Assembly: GCA_031213475.1 (NCBI GenBank)
Contig: JARUPZ010000036.1
Location: forward strand, 3,453,359 to 3,517,358
DNA: 64,000 nt
Reading direction: 5' to 3'
DNA from: Nereocystis luetkeana
Lineage: Eukaryota; Sar; Phaeophyceae; Laminariales; Laminariaceae
Shown here piece by piece: positions 11,862 through 21,805 of the stretch. The notes beneath the pieces are model-generated. The model saw nothing but the letters and a program-made list of their open reading frames with translations. It was not told where the DNA came from and did not search any database. Position numbers and translations under genes: made by a program. The first letter of the stretch is position 1. Each line of letters begins with the position of its first letter.

Positions 11862-12050
11862 TGACGACATCGAACCGTTCCTTCTACCCAACGGCATCGG
11901 TACAGCCAGTGCCCGTCCCGATTCTTCATCCCCGAGAGGTTGCACACTCTGTGGTCGTACCATGTCATATGCAGCATGCAGCTGCTGTGGCTGTTGTCAT
12001 ATATTGTAAACATAATACAGAGAAAACCAAAATGATCGAATAACCAAGGT
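11862..12050 (+). repeat. Dispersed repeat D, copy 1 (diverged)
   Basis: Collinear with the repeat-D copies at 26.5 kb and 42.9 kb (ACCGTTC-TTCTACC, CAGTGCCCGT, CTCTGTGGTCGTACCATG). One frame is cysteine-rich (LCGR...CSCCGCCH), recalling the C-terminal zinc finger of piggyBac-type transposases. That resemblance is weak. Confidence 0.55.
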
Positions 12051-12493
12051 ATTAATAGCACATGAGGTACGAGCACGAGCGTACGTGTACCAGGTATGTG
12101 CCAACGTACCGGAAACGAAAGCCCGAAAAGCTAACACGTGTGTCGTATCATACGTGCCTGGTACGGAATGCCAGAATTCCAGGCGATAGACTTATTCATC
12201 AACGTACTACTTGTTGAAGCAAAACATCAAAATCGCTTGGAAAAATGACGAGACGGAGATTGAGAAGTTTCACGTGACTCGGGGCACATTACATACCCAA
12301 ACATCAGAGCCGCTTGAAAGCCGGCGAGATGCTTGTGTAGAGATTGGCATCTGCTTCGAGATTGAGCTGTGAGATTTGACACTTCCAGCCAAGATAGCCG
12401 CGAAAATCAAGAATGGCTTTGCTCGGGGAATCCTTTTCAAGAAATCGATCTACACCGTTGTTTTCGGAGGCGTTCTCCGCCCTTTATTTACTC
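12051..12493. other. No gene recognised
   Basis: Moderately AT/GC-balanced single-copy-looking sequence. No long frame and no recognisable domain. Confidence 0.4.
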
Positions 12494-12977
12494 TTACGGG
12501 GGACCATAGTTAATAGGACCAAATATTTCTAGTAAAAACGGTTGAATATATATATATATATATTTTTTTATTTATTTTTTTTATTTTTTTTCCATCCCAT
12601 TCATTATCTTCGCACATCTTCTTCTCTCTCTCCTTCCAACTCGTAACTCAGATCCGGGGTCACATAGCAGGCTCTTCTCCCCCCTTCCCGCTACGGTACG
12701 TGCCTTCATTTTTATCGCGAGAAGATTTCAGCCTTTTCTTCCCTCGTCGACTCGCATCGAATTGTGCCTACCCACGCTGCAAGGCGCTCTCAACAATTGA
12801 ATCCCTTTTTTTTATTTTTGCAAATAAAGTCAAAGTCCGACCCTCCTAGGGCTCGAACCCAGGACTCAAACAAGTAGAATTCGAGGTTAACCACTTGAAC
12901 CACCGGGGCGACCGGCTATATATAGGTTTTTATGTATACAATACCTGGTAGGTCCTACTAACTATTGCCCCCCGTAA
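12494..12977 (+). mobile_element. MITE M1 copy 6, split by a SINE-B
   Basis: The left half (TTACGGGGGACCATAGTTAA to ATATATATA) and right half (TATATAGGTTTTTATG to CCCCCCGTAA) make one M1. A head-bearing SINE-B sits in the AT-rich centre. The right half also has a CCTGG micro-insertion (12942-12950) exactly at the family's CATAGGTCCT. Confidence 0.85.
12556..12912 (-). mobile_element. SINE-B, best copy, with tRNA-like head
   Basis: On the minus strand the element starts with a tRNA-like head. It has an A-box-like TGGTTCAAGTGG and a B-box GGTTCGAGCCC (complement of about 12842-12908). A ~240-bp body with the shared core and a T/A-rich tail follow. Pol III transcription is inferred from the boxes. 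This is the only SINE-B copy here with its head. Confidence 0.8.
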
Positions 12978-12979
12978 TA

Positions 12980-13082
12980 TTACGTGGGACCATAGTTAAC
13001 AGGACCAAATATTGTTAGTACAAATGGTTAAATATATAGGTTTTATGTATACCATAGGTCCTATTAACGATGGTCCCTCGAA
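12980..13082 (+). mobile_element. MITE M1 copy 7
   Basis: TTACGTGGGACCATAGTTAA to GATGGTCCCTCGAA. It starts immediately after copy 6, sharing the single TA at 12978-12979. Confidence 0.85.
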
Positions 13083-13239
13083 AATACCAGAAAGTAGAAA
13101 CCACCAAGTAGTAGACGTAACAATAATCGAAAGTAAGGCAAGTATTATTTCCATTCAAAGGTTTTCAGGAGACAGCGCTTCCTCCGTCCCTTGACTAGCA
13201 GCAAATTTGACTTGACCTTTCCGGAACTTTTCACACTTC

Positions 13240-13540
13240 GCACAGACCATGATCTATCTATCTATCTACATGTAGAGCATCAAGCAGTTCATCACCTGCC
13301 GCTGTGAGAGTTTGTGCAGGATCTGTCTATACCGAAGATCCAACAAAGAAAACACATGCTACTGCTGTAGATCATGCAGATTCCACGGCTCCCACCCTGA
13401 GCTAGATGATACAGATACCACAGATCATTCAGATCATAAATATCATACAAAATCGGGAATATATTACCCATGCATGCCTTGAAAGATCTACATCAAGTAG
13501 AAACCGATGATGTGTAGATGATCTGCCTATCCGAGGTGTG
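13240..13540. repeat. Dispersed repeat E (GATC-rich), copy 1
   Basis: Short phrases such as ATGATCTATCTATC, GCAGGATCTG and TAGATCAT recur here and at 26.9, 27.66, 51.67, 58.25 and 63.6 kb. Boundaries are uncertain. Confidence 0.45.
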
Positions 13541-13760
13541 GCGGACTCAGAACTGCACTCACTTCCGCAGTGGGGACAAAACACTTGGACTTAAGAGTTG
13601 AATACGTGCATGCTTCTGCACAGCAGCAAGCGCAGGGCTAAAGGGGCTATTTATTTGCCTTGACCGACACTCAACCTGTCCCTCAAACGCAAGGGATATT
13701 TTGCATTCAATTAAATAACAGACGGTAGCTATATTTAGGGACAGGGAGGTAGGTACATTA

Positions 13761-13865
13761 TTACGGGGGACCATAGTTAATAGGACCAAATATTATTAGT
13801 AGCAAAGGTTAAATATGTAGGTTTTTATGTGTACCACAGGTCCTATTAACGATGGTCCCACGTAA
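13761..13865 (+). mobile_element. MITE M1 copy 8
   Basis: TTACGGGGGACCATAGTTAA to GATGGTCCCACGTAA, preceded by TA. Confidence 0.9.
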
Positions 13866-13969
13866 AAACCCGTTTCGAACCGCAGTCCCGTTTTTGGGGA
13901 CAAACCAGTAAAAAAAATATGAGTAGTTTGTCCCCGGAACGGGACCGACTGCAGTCCAGAAAAGGTTAA
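13866..13969. mobile_element. MITE M2 copy abutting M1
   Basis: CCCGTTTCGAACCGCAGTCC to AGTCCAGAAAAGGTTAA, directly adjacent to M1 copy 8. Confidence 0.8.
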
Positions 13970-14229
13970 TCCAGAAAAAACTCGGCCCTGCAACATCTTT
14001 TGGCAGAGGGTTGGTTGGGCATGTTTTCCCCGGTTGCTCTCGAAAGGCCTCCTGATTTTGTGTTGGAGATAAATACATATTGAGAATCGCTTTGGGATGG
14101 GTGCAGTACGAACCGATCATAAACAAAGCAAAAAGGACAGGACTCCTGCGTTTTTGGGTATTTTATACATGGGAAGCTTTCGTCTAGTGTCGGTAGAAAT
14201 ACACGGGGGTAGCCAGGCAACACAAGCTC

Positions 14230-14470
14230 CGCGTTATGCGAGACATCGGAACTTCGATACTGCGATAGATCGAAACTTTCCATTCGATATCCAATATTAG
14301 TCCCGATAAATCGCAATTTTGATGTCTCGAAACTGTCGACACGATACCATACCCTGCACTACCCCCGATGTTTGGGAAGTTTGATACATCGAAATTTCCG
14401 ATACGATATCCAACACTACATATATCCATACAGTTAAGATATCGTAACTTTCGATACGATATCTATAATA
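14230..14470. repeat. Short dispersed motif array (CGATACGATATCCAA)
   Basis: Four or five degenerate repeats of a ~65-bp unit centred on TTTCGATACGATATCCAA. The same phrase occurs once at 8600-8625. Confidence 0.6.
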
Positions 14471-14489
14471 ACAACTACTCCTGATCAAC

Positions 14490-14680
14490 GATGTCAGGAG
14501 ACATGTCAAGCAAGGGAAAACGTGCGCTGTCAAGGTTGAAGGACGAAGGGTTCCAGGCTAAAACGTACCAGGTACCAGATAGTAGTTTGGTGTCAGTCAA
14601 GGCATGTCAATCAAAAGGCAAAGTTGCTGCCCGTCAAGCGGTGAAAAACGCTGTCTTCCGACATATTAGCTTCTCCCATA
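14490..14680 (+). repeat. Dispersed repeat G, copy 2
   Basis: Collinear with 9085-9270. It carries TACCAGGTACCAG where copy 1 has TACCAGGGTA. Confidence 0.75.
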
Positions 14681-14930
14681 AATCATATTTCGCTCGTCTG
14701 CCTTCCGTTTGGTCTGTCGGATGTCGACATGCCGGCTTGTCGATTTGTCGACATGCAGCACAGATGTCAGGAGACGGCACTTTAGTCCCTTGACGGACGG
14801 CCTTTTCCCGTCTATATACCTTGACGGGGGCCCAATTACTAGGTTTTAGTGTGAGACACTCGGATTGACACCTTTGACGGATGCACGTTTTCCCTTTACT
14901 GACCGTCTCCTGACATCTTTGATTTTTTTA

Positions 14931-15215
14931 TTTATATATTTTCATCATCACTTTCGCTTTCCAGCCTAAAATTCGTACCAGGGTAGGAGGTTTTACCCTC
15001 GGCGATCTTCTGGACAAGCCGTGGTCACAGATGTCGTCCCTTCTCCCCCCCGGTACGTACGTGCCTTCATTTTTTGTCGCGCATAGGGTTCAGCATCCCC
15101 ACTGCTCGTCGATTTTCATCGAAGGTAGCTGGCTGGCGCTCTCGCGCTTTCCGCTATTATTAATATAATCATTTTTTTTAATGCAAGGAAAAGCCCCTAC
15201 GAGCATGCACTCGGT
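14931..15215 (-). mobile_element. SINE-A copy, head truncated
   Basis: Shares ATCACTTTCGCTTTCCAGCC, CTTCTGGACAAGCCGTGGTC, the core GGTACGTGCCTTCATTTTTT plus GTCGCGCATAGGG, and GCTCTCGCGCTTTCCGCTA with the copies at 19.4 and 24.9 kb. It stops at GAGCATGCACTCGG, before the tRNA-like head. Confidence 0.85.
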
Positions 15216-15404
15216 GTTAGACCTAGGCCAATGGAAACGTGAAGTTCAAAAGTTTTTTTTCAAATATATTGCTTTAAAAAAAAAAGCCGAAAATTTTCTC
15301 GTACCGCCGCTGCGGGGAAAAAAGCGAAAAATGTTTGTTTTTTTTTCCTCCCCCCAGCTGCAGGCGGCGCAATTTGTTTTTTCTGGTTGCAAATTGTCAA
15401 CACG

Positions 15405-15860
15405 GTGATCGAAACCAGCTCGTGCGACGATCGACGCTCGATCTCGATATAGACTTAGCCCACGGCCAACCCGCTCGGTATCTGGCAAGCCCAACGAATG
15501 TAGATGACGGCCTCGAAGATATAAGGTGGGTCCATGGTCTAGGGGGCGAGAGCTTGCGGGCGGCGTCCTACGGAATCCTCCCAAACCTGAAAAAAAGACT
15601 ATTTTTTGCCATTCGAGATGGATGGAGAAGTTTTGTCTTCTGTTTCGTGCAAACCAGCGGCCACATGATTTTTTATCATACGCCTGGTCAGCTCCCTTCA
15701 CATGACACCGGCCATGGTGTGAAGACGGTGACCCTAGGGTGGGTCGGAGCCCCTAACGAGCGCACTCCGTTCAGAATTCATGACGCAATCGTTGGTTTTG
15801 TTGATCGATGTCTGTCGAGGACTCGGAATCTCGCCGCTTCGAACCAAAGATCGGCCTGAG
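15405..15860 (-). repeat. Dispersed repeat C, copy 1
   Basis: On the minus strand it aligns with 42215-42850. Shared phrases include GACAGACATCGA, GGGGCTCCGACCCAC, AGGACGCCGC and CTCTCGCCCCCTAGACCA. Both copies keep one frame open through RRxxxxSIxLxW...RPLDHG, which may be a decayed protein. No family is recognised. Confidence 0.6.
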
Positions 15861-16039
15861 TTTTTCTCAAGCCGATGTTGGCCCAACATCGGCCCCAGAT
15901 TTGCTTTTTTCGGGCTTTTCCAAAAGTTAGGGACTTTTTTTTTTTTTTTACGTGGCCCATAGGAAGCGTGTTCTGAAAATTTTTGGCGGGTATCTTTGAA
16001 ATTCAAACTTTTTATTGAAACTTCGCTGTCCCATTGGCA

Positions 16040-16110
16040 TAGGTCTTAACCCACGAACTTGATCTTAGTAGGCACGCGGACCACCTACAACGCCACCGGG
16101 GACGCCGGCT
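16040..16110 (-). mobile_element. SINE-A head fragment
   Basis: Only the tRNA-like head survives: TAGGCACGCGGACCACCTAC then GCCACCGGGGACGCC. Confidence 0.65.
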
Positions 16111-16169
16111 CTATTAATAGCAGGGACTCCCAACTCGGACTCGAAACATGAAACACGAGGAAGGCTATC

Positions 16170-16264
16170 TTAACCCCCTTAGAACCGCAGTCCCATTTTC
16201 GGGACAAAAACTCAAATTCCAAGTAATTTGTCCCCAAATCGGGACTGCGGTCCTAAAAGGCTAA
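16170..16264. mobile_element. MITE M2 copy
   Basis: TTAACCCCCTTAGAACCGC to TCCTAAAAGGCTAA. Confidence 0.85.
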
Positions 16265-16862
16265 ATAAATTGAGAACCGAAAGCTGAAAGGGCTTTGCTT
16301 GTCTGTTTGTTTTTCCGTTGCTTTCGTTTTGTAACCGATATTTTAGCCCAATTATGTGAACAAATTACGTATACGAAACATACGCATAAACGAATTCATA
16401 CGTACGTATACGCGCGGTGTACGTTTTTTTGGGTATTTACCACATACGATACGAGATAGGCGCCTATACAACAGAGAGTTAATGTGAGAACAACAACAAC
16501 AACAACATAACATACTACCGGGAGATTATGTATATGTGCCAGGTATGATATGCAGAAGAAAAAAAAAAACAGAAACTGTTGTGAGATCGAAAAGGCACTC
16601 AAAACTCATCTGTGCAATCTTGGTGTGCATAATCCGATCGCGCGGGTTCTGCGGGAGGTGTACCTGGTAGGTTTTTAGAGCTGTCCACAAATCATTACCC
16701 TGGTATATACAGGTGTGAAAGCAACGATATCGCTCCCCACCAAGTTACGGTACACTCCCTTCTTGTAGGAGTTGCAGTAGGGTAGCCGTAGGCTTAATTA
16801 AACCTACCAGAGGCACAGAGTGTACAGATAGATAGTCATGCCTACAGGTATTCGAGTGTAAT

Positions 16863-17160
16863 ATGGCTCGCATACAGACAGGTACATACTCGTACTGTTC
16901 TTTCCAGCTGCGCACGGCAGTCACGGGATGCGCATCATGTCTTGCGAGTCGCTCGGTCGCCATCGCAGCTCTGCGGGCCGAGGGGCCGGGCGCGCCCGGG
17001 TCTGTAGCTGACGTAGAGAAGACGCGGAGCAGACGCAGGGCAGACGCGGGGCAAACGGGTAGAGGGCGGGGCTACGGGCATTTGGGTAGAGGGCAGAGCG
17101 ACGGCGCGGAGGAGGAGCGCACCCAGTTTCTGTCTAACGTGCTTCGGCGTATCGGCATTT
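16863..17160. other. GC-rich segment, unrecognised
   Basis: A plus-strand frame of about 116 codons is open here. Its arginine/glycine-rich product matches nothing I know and an antisense frame is equally open, so I do not call a gene. Confidence 0.3.
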
Positions 17161-17193
17161 GGTACCTGGTGGGTATATACGGCGGTAGTAATA

Positions 17194-17298
17194 TTACGGG
17201 GGGCCATAGTTAACAGGACCAAATATTGTTAGTAAAAATGGTTAAACATATAGGTTTTTATCTATACCATAGGTCCTGTTAACTATGGTCCCCCGTAA
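17194..17298 (+). mobile_element. MITE M1 copy 9
   Basis: TTACGGGGGGCCATAGTTAA to GGTCCCCCGTAA with TA on both sides. Confidence 0.9.
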
Positions 17299-17334
17299 TA
17301 GTCTGTATCACGAAACAACGTACAGCAGTATATA

Positions 17335-17535
17335 TGTGGGTAGGCACAATTCGATGCGAGTCGACGAGGGAAGAAACGACTGAAATCTTCTCGCGATAAA
17401 AGGCACGTACCGTAGCGGGAAGGGGGGAGAAGAGCCTGCTACTCGTATGTGACTCCGGATCTGAGTTACGAGTTGGAAGGAGAGAGAGAAGATGTGCGAA
17501 GATAATAAATGGGATGAGAAAAAAAAAACAAAAAA
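17335..17535 (+). mobile_element. SINE-B copy, opposite orientation, head missing
   Basis: Starts GTGGGTAGGCACAATTCGAT, then the complement of the SINE-B core and GGAGAGAGAGAAGATGTGCG. It ends in a GAGAAAAAAAAAC tail, so the 3' end is on the right. Confidence 0.8.
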
Positions 17536-17539
17536 CAAG

Positions 17540-17583
17540 GTAGTTATTTCATAGAATGCGTATGCCGTGCCTGTCGTATCTAT
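17540..17583 (-). repeat. Repeat D fragment
   Basis: ATTTCATAGAATGCGTATGC then CGTGCCTGTCGTATC match the end of repeat D at 42.86-42.90 kb. Terminated by TATTAATA. Confidence 0.65.
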
Positions 17584-17984
17584 TAATAGTTGTTGTTGTT
17601 GTTGTTGTTCTCACATTAACTCTCTGACGAAGGAGTCCGTGGTCACACAAAGGTGCTGGAGCCCTAGGAAGATCCGAAAAACAAAAAAAATCGAAAATTC
17701 GGCTGCCTCAAAATACACGAGACGAAAAAAGCGCACACAAGATAAAACCAATGTGCAAAACTGAACTAACATGGCCGCGGGTATATCCTCGCAACTATAA
17801 CATAGAAGAGTACCCCCGTTCCCACCACTAACCAACTCGTGGCTGCTGACTACAGCGGATGCTGTCTGAAGTGCTGCCTGCACCGTACGAAACGCACGGT
17901 AGTCGTGAAAACGAAAGAGGAACACACCTGCCTGCTATCTGGGGTGCTGTCAGAGTGAAGACTCGCGGATATGCAGTCAAAAAA

Positions 17985-18225
17985 GGAGCAATCGAACCTT
18001 ACTACCACATATATCAACGATCGCCATAATCTCTTCCTGGACTGTATGATGACATGGCTTTGCATTGCCCACTGCAGTGCATACCGCACACGTGGCAACG
18101 TAGTATCTCTGTGGCGTAGCTTTGTGACCACAGAACTTGCATCTCTTCTAGGATTGGAGAATCGGCACGGACACTGGTTGTGCTGGATGTCGACGGGTAG
18201 AAAGAACGGTTTAATGTGAAGAACA
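17985..18225 (-). repeat. Repeat D, copy 3
   Basis: On the minus strand: ACCGTTCTTTCTACCCGTCG, CAGTGTCCGTGCCGATTCT, GTTCTGTGGTCACAAAGC, then GGGCAATGCAAAGCCATG. It serves as an empty-site reference for the micro-insertions in the 26.5-kb copy. Confidence 0.8.
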
Positions 18226-18313
18226 CACACACACACACAACAGGTACAGGATCGGAGTATGGCAGGCACGAGAGAAGAAAAGGAGACGGAAACAGCAACT
18301 GCCCAAAATACTA

Positions 18314-18410
18314 TTAACCCCTTTAGAACCGCAGTTCCGTTTTGGGGACAAACTACTTGAAATTTGACTGGTTTGTCCCCAAAACGGGACTGCGGTTCTA
18401 AAAGGGTTAA
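18314..18410. mobile_element. MITE M2 copy (close to consensus)
   Basis: TTAA at both ends, and arms almost fully complementary around ACTACTTGAAATTTGACTGG. Confidence 0.95.
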
Positions 18411-18692
18411 TACCGCCGATAGACAACAACAAAACAAGATGAAAAAAAAAAAAAAAAAAAGACCTCAAGCAACACTCAGCAACAATCAGACAGACACAGC
18501 AGCAGCAGTGTATAGGCACTGTCATACAAAGAAAAAAGAGAGGAAAGCGATACGTACGCGAAGTCCCGCCCCCTGTAAACAGCTCTCCACACAATCTCGT
18601 GTTCTTTCGGCTTCATCATTCTCCGACAGCTGTCATTTTTTAGTCATTGTACCGGCCCCATCCACAATGATACGGCAGTATTACTATTAATA

Positions 18693-18897
18693 TTACGGGG
18701 GACCATAGTTCATAGGACCAAACATTGTTATTAACCCCTTTAAAACCGCAGTCCCGTTTTGGGGACAAACCACTCAAATTTCAAGTAGTTTGTCCCCGAA
18801 ACGGGACTGGGGTTCTAAAGGGGTTAAGTAAAAATGGTGAGATATATAGGTTTTTATGTTCCCCGTATGTCCTAGTATTAACTATTGTCCCCCGTAA
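18693..18897 (+). mobile_element. MITE M1 copy 10, split by M2
   Basis: The left half ends ACATTGTTA and the right half resumes GTAAAAATGG. An M2 occupies the gap. Confidence 0.9.
18731..18827. mobile_element. MITE M2 nested in M1
   Basis: CCCCTTTAAAACCGC to TTCTAAAGGGG with TTAA at each side (18731-18734, 18824-18827). It has entered M1 at the position where two other M1 copies received nested insertions. Confidence 0.9.
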
Positions 18898-18925
18898 TAT
18901 TAATAGTAGTGGGTACGTGCCCCAG

Positions 18926-19022
18926 TTAACCCTTTGAGGACTACAGTCCCGTTTTGGGGACAAACCAGTTAAATTGTAAGTGATTTTCCCCCCGAACGGG
19001 ACTACGGTACTAAAAGGGGTAA
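18926..19022. mobile_element. MITE M2 copy
   Basis: TTAACCCTTTGAGGACTAC to GGTACTAAAAGGGGTAA. Confidence 0.85.
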
Positions 19023-19086
19023 TAAGAGCAATCCGCGACGAGTTGAAACAGAGAAACAAAAACGAGCGCTCTTTGTATTAATAGTA

Positions 19087-19209
19087 TTACGGGGGACCAT
19101 AGTATATAGGCCCAAATATTGTTGGCGAAAATAGGTACTCGTACCAGGTAAATACTTTGTTTTTTTGTGTGTACCGTATGTAGGCCCTATTTACTATGCC
19201 CCCCCGTAA
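19087..19209 (+). mobile_element. MITE M1 copy 11 with a CCAGG insertion
   Basis: TTACGGGGGACCATAGTATA to TATGCCCCCCCGTAA. The core contains TACCAGGTA at 19142-19150 and is longer than the consensus. Confidence 0.85.
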
Positions 19210-19413
19210 AAATCAGTAGGACGAGTACAGACTGACTGCAGTTTTTGCGGCATATCGTGCTGAGTCTTATCTGGTGCATACGCTGGTATGGGACAAGAGT
19301 CAATATCTTTCGGAACTACTATTTCGGGGGACCATACTAAATAGGACCTACGGTACACACACGAACCCATATATTTCGCTATTTTTACTAACAATGTTTG
19401 GTCCTATTTACTA

Positions 19414-19757
19414 TTTTTTTTATATATATATATATTTTTTTCAACATCACTTTTACTTTCCAGCCTCTTACTCGTGGGAGGTTTTTACCGTCAACGAGCT
19501 TCTGGACAAGCCGTGGTCACAGGTGTCCACCCTTCTCCCCCCCGGTACGTGCCTTAATTTTTTGTCGCGCATAGGGTTCAGCATTCCCACTGCTCGTCGA
19601 TTTTCATCGAATGTAGCTAGCTCACGCTCTCGCGCTATCCGCTAATCAATTTCTTTTTTGCAAGAAAAAGCCACGAGTATGCACTCGGTGAGACTTGAAC
19701 CCACGAAATTGATCTTGATAGGCACGCGGACCACCTACCAAGCCACCGGGGACGCCG
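19414..19757 (-). mobile_element. SINE-A, full length with tRNA-like head
   Basis: On the minus strand the head begins GGCGTCCCCGGTGGCTTGGT. It contains a B-box (GGTTCAAGTCT), with a T-arm-like stem GTGGG/CTCAC around TTCAAGT. The body with the shared core and an AT-rich tail follow. It is inserted in an M1. Confidence 0.85.
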
Positions 19758-19758
19758 A

Positions 19759-20024
19759 CTATTTTTTTTTTTTTTTTTTTTTTTTCTCATCCCATTCATT
19801 ATCTTCGCACATCTTCTTCTCTCTCTCCTTCCAACTCGTAACTCAGATCCGGGGTCACATAGCAGGCTCTTCTCCCCCCTTCCCGCTACGGTACGTGCCT
19901 TCATTTTTATCGCGAGAAGATTTCAGCCTTTTCTTCCCTCGTCGACTCGCATCGAATTGTGCCTACCCACGCTGCAAGGCGCTCTCAACAATTGAATCCT
20001 TTTTTTGTTTTTATTTTTGCAAAT
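19759..20024 (-). mobile_element. SINE-B copy abutting the SINE-A head
   Basis: Its T-run (19761-19787) touches the head of the preceding SINE-A. The body matches the 12.56-kb copy nearly base for base and ends at TTTTTGCAAATA without its own head. Confidence 0.85.
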
Positions 20025-20048
20025 AATCCCCCGTAGTAATCAAATCAA

Positions 20049-20092
20049 ATACCTGGTATATATTTGGTCCCATTTACTATGGTCCCCCGTAA
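20049..20092 (-). mobile_element. MITE M1 right-half fragment
   Basis: TATATATTTGGTCCCATTTA to GGTCCCCCGTAA. Its left side is lost next to TACCTGGTA. Confidence 0.75.
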
Positions 20093-20096
20093 ATAT

Positions 20097-20230
20097 TTAC
20101 GGGGGACCATAGTAAATAGGACCAAATATCGTTATTAATAGTAAAAATAGGTACCAGGTATTTAATACCAGGTAAATACGTAGATTTTTGTTTGTACGAT
20201 ATGTATGTCGTATTTACCATCGTCCTGTAT
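20097..20230 (+). mobile_element. MITE M1 copy with several micro-insertions
   Basis: Starts TTACGGGGGACCATAGTAAA. The interior has TATTAATA (about 20132) and two TACCAGGTA (20152, 20166). The right terminus is decayed. Confidence 0.75.
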
Positions 20231-20288
20231 CATACCTGTTTGTAACTGCTTTCGTGCTGTTGGGCACAGGTTACTACATAATCGACTA

Positions 20289-20394
20289 TTAACCCTTTTA
20301 GGACTGAAGCCTCGTTTTGGGGACAATTTGTGACAAACTACTTGGAATTTGACTGGTGTGTCCCCAAAACGGGACTGGAGTTCTAAAAGGGTTG
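20289..20394. mobile_element. MITE M2 copy
   Basis: TTAACCCTTTTAGGACTG to GAGTTCTAAAAGGGTTG, with a longer left loop. Confidence 0.85.
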
Positions 20395-21079
20395 GGAGAA
20401 CCGTTTTCGCGTACGTACTGAAAACGAAAAGCCTTACTTAATCGAACACCATCTTTCATCCTATATGTACGAGCTGTGTCGGAGTTGGAAATGGAGGATG
20501 GTGGGTTCGACAACCCCCGAGCATACCCAGTGCGCGGGGCATGGTGGTTGGTGGCAACCCGCTCTCTTTATGGCGCCCGCGCCTTTTTTAATCGGAGCTA
20601 CAAGTGGCGAGGAGGCGTTACAGGCTAATAGAGATCCGTCAGAGCGGGACAAGGGGTTAGAAAAGGCGTTATTTTTTTTGGACAACATAATTCTCGTACG
20701 TACGTACATAAACACGCGTCTGATTTGTTTTCGTGACAGGATTGTTTTTCGACCGACCCATAGCGTTGGGGACACATCAGTAGTCCTTGCAATTATTACT
20801 ATTAATAGTGTGGGTGCATCTTTTCAGCGGTATATATACGGCAGTCCCGTATTATGTCCTCTTCTCCAAAAGCGCTCCTAAACCGGAGTACCCACTACTT
20901 GTAACGACACCGACCAGAGCTACCGACTACCGTGAACACCATATATTATCGAAAGGGTGTGGTTGTTCCACATTATAATATCAGTAGCATACCATGGTAG
21001 ACGCGTGCCACTTCAAGAGAGGGGTGGCGCTGTTCGGCCAACATTTAACTGACTGAGGGAATTCCTCAACTAAGAAACC
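20395..21079. other. No gene recognised
   Basis: A plus-strand frame of 138 codons is open but overlaps an equally open antisense frame and shows no domain. Confidence 0.4.
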
Positions 21080-21805
21080 ACCCCACGAGGCATGCCTGAT
21101 ATGGCACGCGCCTCATAAGGCACGCCTGGTATGGCCTGCGCCTTGTACCGCAGGCCTGATATGGCGTGCGCCTTACAAGGTACGCCTGGTATGGCCTGCG
21201 CCTTATATCGCACGCCTGATATGGCATGCGCCTTATGATGCATGCCTGATATGGCATGCGCCTTCCTAAGGCATGCCTGATATGGCATGCGCCTTATAAG
21301 ACGATAAGGCATGCCTGATATGGCCTGGCGCCTAATAAGGCGATAAGGCATGCCTGATAAGGCGACAAAGCATGCCTTATATGGCATGCGCCTTATAAGG
21401 CGGTAAGGCATGCCTGATAAGGCGACAAAGCATGCCCTATATGGCATGCGCCTTATAAGGCGATAAGGCACGCCTGATACGGCATGCGCCTTACGAGACG
21501 ATAAGGCATGCCCTATATGGCACGCGCCTAGTAAGGCGATAAGGCATGCCTTATATGGCATGCGCCTTATAAGGCGATAAGGCACGCCTGATACGGCATG
21601 CGCCTTACGAGACGATAAGGCATGCCCTATATGGCACGCGCCTAGTAAGGCGATAAGGCATGCCTTATATGGCATGCGCCTTATAAGGCGATAAGGCATG
21701 TCTGATATGGCATGCGCCTTGTAAGGCGATAAGGCACGCCTGATACGGCATGCGCCTTATAAGGCGAAACGGCATGCCTGATAAGGCATGGGCCTTGTAA
21801 GGCAA
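21080..21805. repeat. Palindromic GCATGCC satellite
   Basis: About 725 bp built from AAGGCATGCCTGATATGGC, then GCATGCGCCTTATAAGGCG-type modules of ~38 bp, each rich in self-complementary words. A ~110-bp compound unit is repeated almost exactly (about 21457 and 21567). Long open frames on the minus strand are a by-product of its period. Spacers are not unique, so it is not a CRISPR array. Confidence 0.9.

Larger units (their letters stand above)
19322..20036 (-). mobile_element. MITE M1 copy 12, split by two SINEs
   Basis: The left part runs TTTCGGGGGACCATACTAAA to GTCCTATTTACTAT. The last bases of the right terminus (ATCCCCCGTAG) are found at 20025-20036, beyond a SINE-A and a SINE-B. Confidence 0.7.

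Noticed and set aside
20495-20535. tRNA-like T-loop GTGGGTTCGACAACCCCC
   Set aside because: No A-box or cloverleaf around it; a chance B-box match.
21070-21699. 209-codon minus-strand frame through the GCATGCC satellite
   Set aside because: Open because the satellite units lack stops. The peptide is only the repeat, with no recognisable family.
21080-21805. CRISPR-like array
   Set aside because: Repeats are variable and directly joined, with no unique spacers or cas genes, in a eukaryotic context.
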